From JAXLRU01 sp046330935 (lineage in GTDB: Bacteria; Actinomycetota; Actinomycetes; Actinomycetales; Kineosporiaceae): DNA of 64,000 bases. This document shows positions 36,501 to 45,808 of the stretch, piece after piece. Position 1 is the first letter of the stretch. Each line of letters opens with the position of its first letter. The notes under the pieces were generated by a model. It ran no database searches. It had not been told where the DNA came from and worked only from the letters and a program-made list of their open reading frames with translations. The DNA is taken from the NCBI GenBank assembly GCA_046330935.1, contig JAXLRU010000002.1:124001-188000 (forward strand), in the 5' to 3' direction. The translations under genes and the position numbers were made by a program.

Positions 36501-36990
36501 GGTAGGCCGCGTACCGGATCGCGTCGTCGGCGTTGGCCGGCTGCCGCCCGACGAACGCGATGTCCGCGTGCCCGTGCTCCACCAGGTGGTCGACGGCGGC
36601 CCGGACGCCCTGGTCGTTGTCGGGGACGACGGTGGGGCAGTCGAACCCGTCGGGCGTGCCGAACAGGGTGATCACGGGCTTGCCGGTGGCCGCGAAGTCC
36701 TGCAGGTAGGTCGCGTCCACCGCCTCCTGGCAGACGATCAGCGCGTCGAGGCGGTCCCAGCCCACGGGTGCGTCGAACCGCTCGTCCTCGAACGCCTCCA
36801 GCTCCGCGTCGTGGGTCTGGACCGCCACGATCCGGGCGCCGTGCGCGCTCGCGGTGTCCATCACCCCCGTGAGCAGGCTGCCGAAGAAGTAGCCGTGCAC
36901 GTTGGGCGCGACGAAACCCACGACGGGCGGCCGCCGCTGCTGCGGGGCCGCCTCGCCGGTCGCCGTCGAGGGGCGGGCTTCACTCGCCAT
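33514..36990 (-). CDS. LacI-type sensor / PAS / GGDEF / EAL cyclic-di-GMP enzyme
   Basis: A 1158-aa cytoplasmic protein from ATG at 36990. Order: a LacI/periplasmic-binding-type domain without HTH (residues ~20-300: VVGFVAPNVHGYFFGSLL, VIGFDDIDEAAEHHPPLSTV, FVVRESCGC); an Ala-rich helical linker near 380; a GAF-like or helical zone; a PAS/PAC domain (~605-715); a GGDEF domain with intact SRFGGDEF near 805 and an I-site RVTD five residues before it; and an EAL domain with LEALIRWRHP near 933 and DDFGTGHSSLSSL. Both cyclase and phosphodiesterase motifs are intact, so it may be bifunctional with activity set by a sugar-like ligand. It stands alone. Confidence 0.93.
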   Translation of the reverse strand: MASEARPSTATGEAAPQQRRPPVVGFVAPNVHGYFFGSLLTGVMDTASAHGARIVAVQTHDAELEAFEDERFDAPVGWDRLDALIVCQEAVDATYLQDFAATGKPVITLFGTPDGFDCPTVVPDNDQGVRAAVDHLVEHGHADIAFVGRQPANADDAIRYAAYRRAMLARGLQPSESVDVPWRLDESYDGSAAVRLLRERGPLPTAVVACTDATALALVQALAADGVVVPDDVAVIGFDDIDEAAEHHPPLSTVAQSFTLAGSSACELALRALAGEVLAPGLHCTPVTFVVRESCGCRATGVEGLDGSDGSDGESALDDLVAPFVLDLGTALHGGADVTLAQQRGLRGVARQLLALFAQACLTPAEPTASAAASAAASVAASAAADAAAADALRHVAARAPHPLHALTAVRARAAAVSARLAPGDALTAAALDRRAVDVTARALQSHRRRHSDAVVNQHVELQRRYHLISTELVRRHDRDVRSLSWLAGTEVTSARLALWDDLHELRLVGAWSGEAGRRLDEACDVRAFPPLPDPRDGDLTLVLPVRFDGSDHGLLALTGPFDVLEEAVFERFNHWAVLLAVSLDQDVAVERLRVSEERYALAAEAANDGMWDWNLDTGAVYYSARWKALLGFAEHEIAGTAQEWLSRVHPEDRPAVDHALAQHLAGHDPALEVQYRLRTADGAHRWMITSALSVRGADGAVSRLVGSMTDVTERKQLEEQLRHDAHYDLLTGLPNRALFLERLRQSILRTRRHPEHVFAVVFLDLDGFKVVNDSLGHQVGDELLIEVARRLSAELRVTDTVSRFGGDEFVLLIDDLRDVPSLTDVVRRLLSVMSVPVVLSEGTRTVSAAAGIAVSASGYDSADEYLRDADTAMYQAKAQGPGSVVLFDTRMHANAMARLQLESALDQAIAHREFELYYQPILRLDTRRIVGLEALIRWRHPQRGLVPPNEFLPVAEATGQTRAIGQWTIDEAVGQVRQWRDAVPGFDCSVSVNLSNRQFWDPDLMPVLRGALDRHTVPASSIVFEVTEGVIMHHQDVAASFMRAVREEGVQLHVDDFGTGHSSLSSLHELPVDALKIDRSFVQRMQASDRSRELVGLMVTMGVRFGLDVIAEGIETEDEAAALAELGCPLVQGYLFSRPVPAAEATRLLLAQAELAS

Positions 36991-37038
36991 GATCCCCAGG
37001 ATCGACAGGTGCAGCCCCGGTCTGGAGCGGGTCGCGCC

Positions 37039-39302
37039 CTATCCGTGGCGGACGGCGCGAGTGAGCCGCTCGCAGAGGGCGACGTCGACGCGCAGGGCGA
37101 CGCCGTCCAGCGACGTCGCGGGGACGGCCCCGAGCAGGGCGTTCGCCACGACGACGTGGTCGGCGGTGAGCAGGTCGGCCACGGTCAGCGGGCGGTCCTC
37201 GACCGCGAACCCCCACGCGGCGAGCAGCCGCCTCGCCTCACCGGCGGTGGTGCCGGGCAGGACGTGCTCGGACACCGGGAACACCACCGTGCCGCCCAGC
37301 ACGCAGAACAGACCGGCGCTGTTGGTCTCCGACACCGACCCGTCGGGGTTGAGCACGAGCGCCTCGTCGGCCCCGTGCTCGCGGGCCCACTGCCCCGCCC
37401 GCGCGTAGTAGAGGTAGTTGAGCGTCTTGTGGTCGGCGAGCGGGGTGGCGCGCGGGTGCGGGTACGTCGCCAGCCGCAGGCCCGGCTGGGAGGCGAGGAC
37501 GGCGCGCGGCACGTACGGGGCGGCGGTGACCACGACGGTCGGGGTCAGGGGCTGCCCGAGCGGGTTGGCGGCGGCCGCGAGCAGCTTGACCACGGCGACG
37601 TCACCACCGAGGCCGTTGCGCTCCACCAGGCGTTCGATCACCTCGCCCCAGGTGACGTCGGGCGGCGTCGTCCCGAACAGCTCGCGCCAGGCGTGCTCGA
37701 AGCGCCGCAGGTGCGCCCGGAGCAGCACGGGCCGCCCGGCCTCCACCCGCACCGTCTCGAAGAAGCCGAAGCCGTGGGCGAGGCCGGCGGAGTCGGCCCG
37801 CACGGTCGCCGCGGGGGCGGGCTTGAACAGCCCGTCCTGCCAGGCCGTCGCCGCAGGCGCCTGGGCGGAGGAGTCGGCGTGCAGTGCGTCCATCAGCGTC
37901 CGCCCCTTGTGCAGCGTCTCCTCGAACTCGCTCGCCGGGTCGGAGTCGTAGACGATCCCGCCGCCGACGGAGAACACGGCCCGCCCGCCGGTGAAGGTCG
38001 CCGTCCGGATCGCGATGTTGAGGTCCATCGTGCCGTCGAAACCCACGTAGCCGATGCTGCCCGTGTAGACGTGGCGGCGCACCGGCTCCAGCTCGTCGAT
38101 GACCTCCATCGCCCGGATCTTGGGGCAGCCGGTGATCGACCCGCCGGGGAAGGTGGCGCGCAGCAGGTCGACGGCGTCGAGGCCGTCGGCGAGCCGGCCC
38201 GTGACCGTCGACACCAGGTGGTGCACGTTCTGGTAGGCCTCCAGCCGCTTGTGCTCGGCCACCTCCACGGTGCCCGGCGCGCAGGCGCGGCCGATGTCGT
38301 TGCGGAGCAGGTCGACGATCATCGACAGCTCGGCGTCCTCCTTGGGGGAGGCGTGCAGCTCGGCGCGCATCGCGGCGTCCAGCTCCGGGGTGGCCCCCCG
38401 CGGGCGGGTGCCCTTGATCGGGCGGGTCTCCACGCGCCCGTCGCGCAGCTCGAGGAACCGCTCGGGCGACGTCGAGACGATCTGATGGTCGCCCGCGTTC
38501 ACGTAGGCGAAGAACGGCGCCGGGTTGGCCTCGAACATGCTCGTGAACAGCCCGAACGGGTCGCCCGTGAACGGCGTCTCGAACCGCTGCGACATGTTCA
38601 CCTGGTAGATGTCGCCGTCCACGATGTAGCGGCGGCAGGCCTCGACCGCGGCCATGTAGTCCTCGCGCGTGAACGCCGAGGTGCACGCACCGCTGCCCTC
38701 CGGCTCCCACTCCGGCGGGGCCGGCGGCGCGGCCAGGGCCGCCCGGAACCGCGCGAGCCGCGCGTCCACGGGCACGTCGTCGCCCTCCAGCACCGGCGCG
38801 AGCAGCGTCGCCTCGCCCGTCCTGCGGTCCTGGACCAGCAGCACCCGAGGCGCCACGAGGTGCATCAACGGCAGGCCGAGGTCGTCGACGCTCGTGCGCG
38901 GCAGCGCCTCGAGGCAGTCCTTGAGGTCGTAGGCGAGATACCCCAGCAGGCCGGCGGTCAGCGGCAGCGCGGGGTCGGCGACCGGCACCCGGCACCGCCC
39001 CAGCACCCGCTGCAGCGCGGTGAACGGGTCCTCGTCGAGCTCCAGCCCCAGGTCGGTGCCGGGCAGGGTCAGCGACGAGCGGGTGCGTCCGCCCTGCAGG
39101 GTCAGCCACGGGTCGACGCCGAGCACGTGGAAGCGCGCGCAGTCGAGGTCGCCGCCCGACAGCAGCGCGACCGTGCCGCGCAGGTGGGCGAAGCGGCGGG
39201 CGACCTCGACGAACGGCTCGTCGAGGGTCACGGGTTCGGCGTGCACGCGAAGCACGCTGGGCACGCCGGGCAGGCAGGCCAGGCGGTCGCGGGTCTCCAC
39301 GG

Positions 39303-39306
<4 letters not shown>
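37039..39306 (-). CDS. pabBC: Aminodeoxychorismate synthase component I fused to aminodeoxychorismate lyase (PabB-PabC)
   Basis: A 755-aa fusion from GTG at 39306, overlapping the pabA stop (GTGA). Residues ~1-480 are a chorismate-binding enzyme. PIKGTRPRG has the Lys typical of PabB (anthranilate synthases have Ala there), and GGSITGCPKIRAMEVIDELEP is the signature of this fold. Residues ~490-755 are a class-IV PLP lyase with the cofactor Lys in PLADHKTLNYLYYARAGQW and GSVSETNSAGLFCVL. With PabA it would convert chorismate and glutamine to p-aminobenzoate, for folate or for the adjoining NRPS. The operon with the NRPS favours a dedicated supply. Confidence 0.93.
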
Positions 39307-39896
<590 letters not shown>

Positions 39897-39943
39897 GCGG
39901 GGAACCGGGTCTCCTGGTGGGCGGACCTGCGGGTGGACGGGCG

Positions 39944-42900
39944 TCAGAGCGTCGTCGCGCCGCCGTCGACCGGCAGGTACGCGCCGGTCATGAACCGGGA
40001 CAGGTCACTGGCGAGGAACAGGACGGCACCGGCGACGTCCTCGGGCAGGGCGTTGCGACGCAGCGGGGAGCGGGCGGCGGCGTCCTCGCGGGACGTCGCC
40101 GCCAGCCCCATCGCGGCGTCGGTGAGGGTGATCCCGGGGGCGACCGCGTTGACGCGGACGCCGTGGGGGCCCAGCTCGGCGGCGAGGGACCGCACGAGCG
40201 CGTCGACGGCGGCCTTGGCGGTGCTCTGCGCGAGCGACCCCTTCTCCCCGCGCCGCGACCGGGTGCTGGACAGGGCGATGATCGCCCCGCTGCGGCGCTC
40301 GAGCATGCCCGGGGCGACGGCCCGGCAGGGGTGGAAGACGGCCTTCAGCTCGTCGCCGACCTGCCGCTCGAGGTCGGCCCACTCGACGTCGAGGAACGCC
40401 TGCGGCCGCCCGTCGACCCGCGCGTTGGCGACGAGGACGTCGATGCGGCCGAACCGCTGCGTCACCGCCTCGACCATCGCGGCCACCTCGGCGGCGTCCG
40501 TGACGTCGGCGCGGAACACCTCGGCCGTGCCGCCCGCCGCCTCGATCGCGTCCTTGGCGCCCTGGGCGTCCTTGTCGCTGCTGCGGTAGTTGACGGCGAC
40601 CTGCGCGCCCTGCCGGGCGAGCAGCAGCGCGGTGGCCAGGCCGATCCCCCGGGTCGCCCCCGTGACCAGGACCACCCGGTCCTGCAGCAGCCCCGCCCCG
40701 GCACCGGGGCCGGCCAGCAGGTCCGGCGCCGCGCTCGCCGCCGTGCGCGCGCCGAGCCCCCGGCGCTCGCGCTTGTGGTCGATCGTCTGCGCGACCGCGT
40801 CGAGCCGGGGCGCGTTGAACAGCTCGGCCAGGCCGAGCTCCACCCCGAACTCCTCCTTGATCCGCGCGAGCACGCGCATGGCCGACAGCGAGTGCCCGCC
40901 GATCTCGAAGAAGTGGGTGCGGCGCCCGATCCGGGCCGCGGGCACGTTGACGATGAGGCTCCAGATGCCCGCGACGCCCCGCTCGGTGTCGGTCTCGGGC
41001 GGCTCCACCGCCTCGCCCGGCCCTGCCTGCATGCCCATGAGCGCGCGCCGGTCGAGCTTGCCGTTGGGCAGCAGCGGCATCGCCTCGAGCGGCACCAGGA
41101 CGTCGGGCACGAGGTAGGCGGGCAGGCGCTCGTGCAGGGAGGCCCGCAGGTCACCGGCGTCGACGGCCCCCGGCCGGCTCGTGTAGAAGGCCACGAGCCG
41201 GTCGCCCTGGCCGACGACCGCGCGGGCGAGGACGCCGTCGACCTCGCCCATCACCGTCTCGACCTGGCGCACCTCCACCCGGAAGCCGCGAACCTTGACC
41301 TGGAAGTCCCAGCGCCCCAGGTAGTCCAGCGTCCCGTCGGGCAGGCGCCGGACGACGTCCCCGGTGTTGTAGAGCCGGTCGCTGGGCTGCTGCCCGAAGG
41401 GGTTGGGCAGGAAGCGCTCGGCGGTGAGGTCGTCGCGGCCGTGGTAGCCCTCGGGCATGCCGAGCGCCGCCACGTGCAGCTCCCCCGCCACGCCGTCGGG
41501 CACCAGCCGGCCGTGCCGGTCGAGCACGTAGACGCTGGTGCCCGCGATGGGCGTGCCGATCGGCACGAACCGCCCTGCGGCGTCGTCGGGGTCGAAGGCG
41601 GCGGTGTCGAAGTAGCAGACGTCGTTGAGCTCGGTGCAGCCGTAGTTGTTCAGCAGGCGCGCGCCGGGCAGCAGCTCGCGGAACGCGGCGACCACCCCCG
41701 CGGGCAGCGCCTCCCCCGCCGCCACGCAGACCCGCAGCGCCGGCAGCGTGGTGCCCGCCGACCGCAGGTGCTCCAGCAGCCCGGCCAGGTGCGAGGGTAC
41801 GAGGTTGAGCCGGGTCACGCCGTGCTCGGCGAGCGCCGCCGCGAACGCCGCGGTGTCGCGGACGGTCGCGTCGGGGATCGTCACCTGCGGGCAACCGTTG
41901 AGCAGGCCCGCGAACAGCTCCTTGACGCCGACCGCGAAGACCGGCGTCGTCTTCTGGCCGACCAGCTCGCCGGGCTCGAACGGCAGCCGGGCCTCCAGCG
42001 CCGCGAGCCAGGTGGCCAGCTGCCGGTGCGGCACGCGCACGCCCTTGGGCCTGCCCGTGGAACCCGACGTGTACATGACGTAGGCGAGCGAGTCCGGGCC
42101 CGGGGCTCGCCCGTTCGCGTCGCCGGCGTCGGGGTCCGGCAGGCCGTCCGGCAGGCCGTCGGGGCGCAGGCACCGCTCGTCGTCGAGGCCGAGGGCCTCC
42201 TGCATCGCCGCCGCGCAGACGACCACCCGCGGGTCGGCGTCGTCGAGGATCTGCCGGGAGTACGCGCTCGGGTAGCCGGGGTCGAGCGGCACGTACGCCG
42301 CGCCGCTGCCCCACACGCCGAGGAGGGTGGCCAGCAGCTGCCCGCCGCGGGGCAGGCAGACGCCGACGAGGTCCCCGGCGCCGACGCCGCGGCCGGCCAG
42401 CGCGCGCGTGAGCGCCCTCGCGCGCCGGTCGAGGTCGGCGTAGGTCCAGGTGCCGCTCTCGTCGAGGCAGGCCGTGGCCTGGGGGGTGGCCGCGACCTGC
42501 GCCGCGAACCGGTCGACGAACGTCCAGCTGGGCGCGGCCGTCTCGGCGCCGGTCTCTCGCTCCAGGAGCGCGCGCACGTCGTCCCCGCGCAGCATCGGCA
42601 CGTCGACGAGGCGGCGCGCGGGGTCGGCCATCATGCCTTCGAGCACCTGCTGCTGGTGGTCGAGCAGGCGCTGGACGGCGGCGGCGTCGTGCAGGTCGGA
42701 GGCGTAGGAGACCTCCACCGTCAGGTCGCCGCCGCTGCCCACGTAGGACAGCTCCAGTTCGGAGCGGGCGCGCACGTGCTCGCGGGCGAGCAGCCGCTCG
42801 AGCGCCGGGTCGGTGTCGTCGGGCTCGGGGAAGCCGGTGATCGTGACGCCGTCGGGCAGCGGGGCGCCGAGCGCGGTCTGCGGGAAGTTCTGGTGCCGCA

Positions 42901-44014
42901 TGACGATCGGGACGAGCGGGTCGCCGCCGCCGCGCCGGGCGACGTCGGTGGCGCGCAGGATCTGCTCGTAGGGGGCGGGGTGGTCGAACGCGTCGAGCAC
43001 CTGCCGGCGCACCGCCTGCAGCAGGTCGGCCACCGTGGACGCCTCGTCGATGCGCAGGCGCAGCGGCAGGATGTTGACGAAGAAGCCGATCAGGGGCTCG
43101 AGCTCGAGCTCGGTCCGGCTGGACATCGTGGTGCCGATGCAGAGGTCGTCCTTGTCGGCGTGGCGCGCGACGGCGACGCCCAGGCCCGCCAACAGGCACA
43201 TGAACAGCGTGCAGCCGTGCTCGCGGGCGAAGCGCTCCAGGCTGCGCGCGAACTCGGCCGGGTAGCGGTGGGTGAGGGTCGCGCTGGTGGTGCCCGACTG
43301 CGCGGCGCGGGGTCGCGGCGTCGGCAGCTCCAGGCTGTCCTCGTACCCGGCGAGGGCGTCGCGCCAGAAGTCGAGGTCGGCCGACCAGTCCGCGCCGCGC
43401 TGGGCGAGGGCGTAGGAGGAGTACTGCGCGTGCAGGGGCGTCAGCTGCGGGGCGACACCCTGGCAGAACCCGGCGTAGGCGCCCTGCAGCTCGGCGAAGA
43501 AGATCGACTGGAGCGACCAGGCGTCGGCCGCGATGTGGTGCACGTTGAGCAGCAGCAGGTGGCGCTCGGGGGCCAGGCGCACGAGGCGGGCGATGATCAC
43601 CTCGCCGCTGCCGAGGTCGAACCGGTGCTCCAGCACCGCCTCCAGCTGCTCCAGCAGCTGCTCGCGGTCGGCGTCGACCACCGGCAGCCGCACGGGCCGC
43701 GCGGGGACGACGACCTGCCGGGTCACGCCCTCGTCCGTCATGCCGTAGGCGGTCCGCAGGCTCTCGTGCCGTTCGACGATGAGGCCCAGGCTGCGTTCGA
43801 GCGCTGCGACGTCGAGGGGCCCGCGCACCGACAGCAGCAGCGGCAGGTTGTAGGCGGTGTTGTCCGGGTCGCGTTCGTGGTGGACCCACATCCGCTCCTG
43901 GAACCACGACAGCGGGACGCCCTCGTCGAGCCGATCCACCACGTCCAGGGACGAAACACCGTCAACGGCCACGCCTGCTCCTGCATCGGTCGACAACATT
44001 CGGTCGTGCGGCAT
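39944..44014 (-). CDS. Single-module nonribosomal peptide synthetase: C-A-PCP with C-terminal SDR domain
   Basis: A 1356-aa enzyme; I start it at ATG 44014 (MPHDRMLSTDAG) with GGGAA before it. Condensation domain ~25-450 (HHIAADAWS near 158, so the motif reads HHxxxDA). Adenylation ~475-970 (YVMYTSGSTGRPKG, NNYGCTELND, YNTGDVVRRL). In the A4 pocket FAVGVKELF the Asp that normally holds the alpha-amino group is Ala, suggesting an aryl, beta-amino or otherwise unusual acid. PCP with FFEIGGHSLSAMRVL (Ser near 1040). SDR domain ~1110-1356 with TGATRGIG, but the YxxxK Tyr is Gln (AQSTAKAA), so it may not be a standard reductase. No thioesterase. First gene of an operon with pabA and pabBC. Confidence 0.92.
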   Translation of the reverse strand: MPHDRMLSTDAGAGVAVDGVSSLDVVDRLDEGVPLSWFQERMWVHHERDPDNTAYNLPLLLSVRGPLDVAALERSLGLIVERHESLRTAYGMTDEGVTRQVVVPARPVRLPVVDADREQLLEQLEAVLEHRFDLGSGEVIIARLVRLAPERHLLLLNVHHIAADAWSLQSIFFAELQGAYAGFCQGVAPQLTPLHAQYSSYALAQRGADWSADLDFWRDALAGYEDSLELPTPRPRAAQSGTTSATLTHRYPAEFARSLERFAREHGCTLFMCLLAGLGVAVARHADKDDLCIGTTMSSRTELELEPLIGFFVNILPLRLRIDEASTVADLLQAVRRQVLDAFDHPAPYEQILRATDVARRGGGDPLVPIVMRHQNFPQTALGAPLPDGVTITGFPEPDDTDPALERLLAREHVRARSELELSYVGSGGDLTVEVSYASDLHDAAAVQRLLDHQQQVLEGMMADPARRLVDVPMLRGDDVRALLERETGAETAAPSWTFVDRFAAQVAATPQATACLDESGTWTYADLDRRARALTRALAGRGVGAGDLVGVCLPRGGQLLATLLGVWGSGAAYVPLDPGYPSAYSRQILDDADPRVVVCAAAMQEALGLDDERCLRPDGLPDGLPDPDAGDANGRAPGPDSLAYVMYTSGSTGRPKGVRVPHRQLATWLAALEARLPFEPGELVGQKTTPVFAVGVKELFAGLLNGCPQVTIPDATVRDTAAFAAALAEHGVTRLNLVPSHLAGLLEHLRSAGTTLPALRVCVAAGEALPAGVVAAFRELLPGARLLNNYGCTELNDVCYFDTAAFDPDDAAGRFVPIGTPIAGTSVYVLDRHGRLVPDGVAGELHVAALGMPEGYHGRDDLTAERFLPNPFGQQPSDRLYNTGDVVRRLPDGTLDYLGRWDFQVKVRGFRVEVRQVETVMGEVDGVLARAVVGQGDRLVAFYTSRPGAVDAGDLRASLHERLPAYLVPDVLVPLEAMPLLPNGKLDRRALMGMQAGPGEAVEPPETDTERGVAGIWSLIVNVPAARIGRRTHFFEIGGHSLSAMRVLARIKEEFGVELGLAELFNAPRLDAVAQTIDHKRERRGLGARTAASAAPDLLAGPGAGAGLLQDRVVLVTGATRGIGLATALLLARQGAQVAVNYRSSDKDAQGAKDAIEAAGGTAEVFRADVTDAAEVAAMVEAVTQRFGRIDVLVANARVDGRPQAFLDVEWADLERQVGDELKAVFHPCRAVAPGMLERRSGAIIALSSTRSRRGEKGSLAQSTAKAAVDALVRSLAAELGPHGVRVNAVAPGITLTDAAMGLAATSREDAAARSPLRRNALPEDVAGAVLFLASDLSRFMTGAYLPVDGGATTL

Positions 44015-44017
44015 CGA

Positions 44018-44036
44018 CCATTCCCGCAAGGAATGG
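44018..44036 (-). promoter_or_regulatory. Hairpin covering the NRPS ribosome-binding site
   Basis: CCATTCC-CGCAA-GGAATGG, 7-bp perfect arms. On the transcript the purine-rich arm nearest the ATG contains the GGGAAUGG Shine-Dalgarno, so the fold would hide it. Confidence 0.5.
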
Positions 44037-44339
44037 GACGACGAAAGGTGGGGCCGCGCCGCGGGTCGCCATTGAATTCCCGAACCCCGGGCGGGCGGGT
44101 CGCCCCGGCCGCCTGTCGCAACGGTTCGAAGGCTACACGGAGGATCTTGCGCGAACGTTCACGGAGTCTCGCGAGGAGCTGAACGCCAGGGGGTCGCGGG
44201 GCGCGGTCAGGGCGCCCCGGCACGGCTCGTCGCGCCGCCCACGACGGCCCGGAGCCCCAGGTGATCCCGCGTGCGGCGGCCCTGGGCCGTCACCCCGCCA
44301 CACCCTCGGCCGGCTCGCGCCGGATGCGCGGATTTCGCC

Positions 44340-44361
44340 ATGTCAGCACCCACGCTGACAT
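44340..44361. promoter_or_regulatory. Perfect palindrome upstream of the NRPS operon
   Basis: ATGTCAGC-ACCCAC-GCTGACAT, 8-bp perfect arms, about 330 bp upstream of the NRPS start in the 575-bp gap behind the MarR gene. The size and symmetry fit a dimeric regulator site. The rest of 44030..44605 holds no gene I can support. Confidence 0.5.
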
Positions 44362-44532
44362 CACCGAATGTCGCGCGATCACGACCTTGGGTGATTGCTG
44401 CGTGGCTGGTGAGCCCTCTCGGGTCGCTGCCCCGCGCAGCCGCACCGTCCCCGGGAGGGCGCGCCGGGCGCGGCCACGCACGGCGGCTCCCGCGCTCGGT
44501 CACCGAACCTCGGGAATGCCGCGCCACGCCGG

Positions 44533-44556
44533 GGAATGCGCCGCTCCGCGCATTCC
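44533..44556 (-). terminator. Hairpin terminator of MarR gene
   Basis: GGAATGCGC-CGCTCC-GCGCATTCC, 9-bp perfect stem, 50 bp after the stop of the minus-strand MarR gene. Confidence 0.6.
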
Positions 44557-44605
44557 TGCCCGACCGTTCCCGGTCATTCTTCACGGGCGGCCGCGGTCTC
44601 GGCCG

Positions 44606-45091
44606 TCATTCCTCCACCCGCGCCGGCGGCGTCGCGAGCTCTTCGGCCAGCGCGGTAACGCCCGCGCGCAATCCCGCGAACTCCTCGGCCGACAACGCGG
44701 AGTAGGCCCGGCCGACCGCCTCCCCGAGCCGCGGCACGAGCTCCACCGTGAGCCGGCGTCCCTCCTCGGTGAGGGACAGGTGGAGGCGGCGGCGGTCGTC
44801 GGGGCGACGCTCGCGCCGCACGAGACCCGCCTCGACCAGCTCCTCCACGACGGCGCTGAGCCGGGCCTTCGACAGCGAGAGGATGCCCGCCAGCTCCGCC
44901 GCCGTGCAGCCCGGCCGCTCCACGAGCTCGCGGAGGACGAACCAGCGACTCAGCGTGAGCCCCGCCGGGCCCAGCACGGCCGTGGCCCGTGCGGTGATCA
45001 GGTCGGCGAGCTGCAGGATGCCGCGGCTCACTCGGGCGATCTCCGCCGGAACGGGAACGCTGAGTGATCGCGCCTGCTCCGTCGTCGCCAT
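44606..45091 (-). CDS. MarR-family transcriptional regulator A
   Basis: A 161-aa regulator, ATG at 45091 with AGGAG before it. The winged helix-turn-helix reads GCTAAELAGILSLSKARLSAVVEELVEAGLVRRERRPDDRRRLHLSLTEEGR, the MarR pattern including the DxRR wing. The helical dimerisation ends flank it. It is divergent from a second MarR gene and upstream, on the same strand, of the NRPS operon, so either could be its target. Ligand unknown. Confidence 0.92.
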   Translation of the reverse strand: MATTEQARSLSVPVPAEIARVSRGILQLADLITARATAVLGPAGLTLSRWFVLRELVERPGCTAAELAGILSLSKARLSAVVEELVEAGLVRRERRPDDRRRLHLSLTEEGRRLTVELVPRLGEAVGRAYSALSAEEFAGLRAGVTALAEELATPPARVEE

Positions 45092-45271
45092 GGCTCCTGC
45101 ATCGGACGGGTGACGCGACACCTGAACCGGGCTTCGCGCTCAGCGGCCGAGCCCTCACCTCCCGGTGGCGGATCTAGGCCGTCCCGGTGGACATCGGTCG
45201 AAGGGGTGATTCTCAACAGGTTGGGGGGTTGACGGTTCAGGGGGTGACCGACCGCCCCGATCCCCCTTCCC

Positions 45272-45808
45272 ATGACCACGATGACAGCGGCGGATGACAC
45301 GAATGGCGAATCGCTCGTGCCCTTCTCCCCCACGTACGCCTTCGCGCGGGCCCTGCTGGGCACCGCGCGGGTCCTGACCACCAGGGCCGACGCCGCCCTG
45401 TCGCCCTTCGGGCTGACCTCCGCGTCGTGGATCGTGCTGCTCGAGATCGTGCGGTCGCAGGACCGCAGCGTCGGCCAGCTCGCCGAGGCGTGCGGGGTGT
45501 CCAAGGCCCGCGCCAGCGTCCTCGTCGACTCCCTCGTGCGCTCCGGCTGGGTCGAGCGGCGCCGCCCCGACGACGACCGCAGGCGGGTGGTGCTCTCGCT
45601 CACCGACCTCGGCCGCGACGTCGTCCGCTCCGCCGCCGCCGACACCGCCGGCGTCCTGAGGCCCGCCCTGGAGGCGCTGGACGCCTCGGACGTCGCCGCC
45701 GCTCAGCAGGTGCTCGACCGTGTCCTCGCCACGCTGGCCACGGCCGCCGGCGACGACACCGACGCCGCCACGACCGCCGACGAGACCGCCTCGGCGGTGA
45801 CCGCGTGA
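45272..45808 (+). CDS. MarR-family transcriptional regulator B
   Basis: A 178-aa regulator from ATG at 45272. The wHTH reads RSVGQLAEACGVSKARASVLVDSLVRSGWVERRRPDDDRRRVVLSLTDLGR. It is similar in layout to regulator A on the opposite strand, with a 180-bp shared promoter region between them. Its TGA overlaps the GTG start of the chemoreceptor gene (GTGA), so the two form one operon. A MarR-type regulator coupled to a chemoreceptor suggests that both respond to one aromatic or other small signal; this is inference. Confidence 0.9.
   Translation: MTTMTAADDTNGESLVPFSPTYAFARALLGTARVLTTRADAALSPFGLTSASWIVLLEIVRSQDRSVGQLAEACGVSKARASVLVDSLVRSGWVERRRPDDDRRRVVLSLTDLGRDVVRSAAADTAGVLRPALEALDASDVAAAQQVLDRVLATLATAAGDDTDAATTADETASAVTA

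Noticed and set aside
44207..44584. A 125-codon minus-strand ORF in the gap between the NRPS and MarR genes
   Set aside because: Arg/Gly/Ala-rich composition, no ribosome-binding site, and it overlaps the terminator hairpin and the palindrome.
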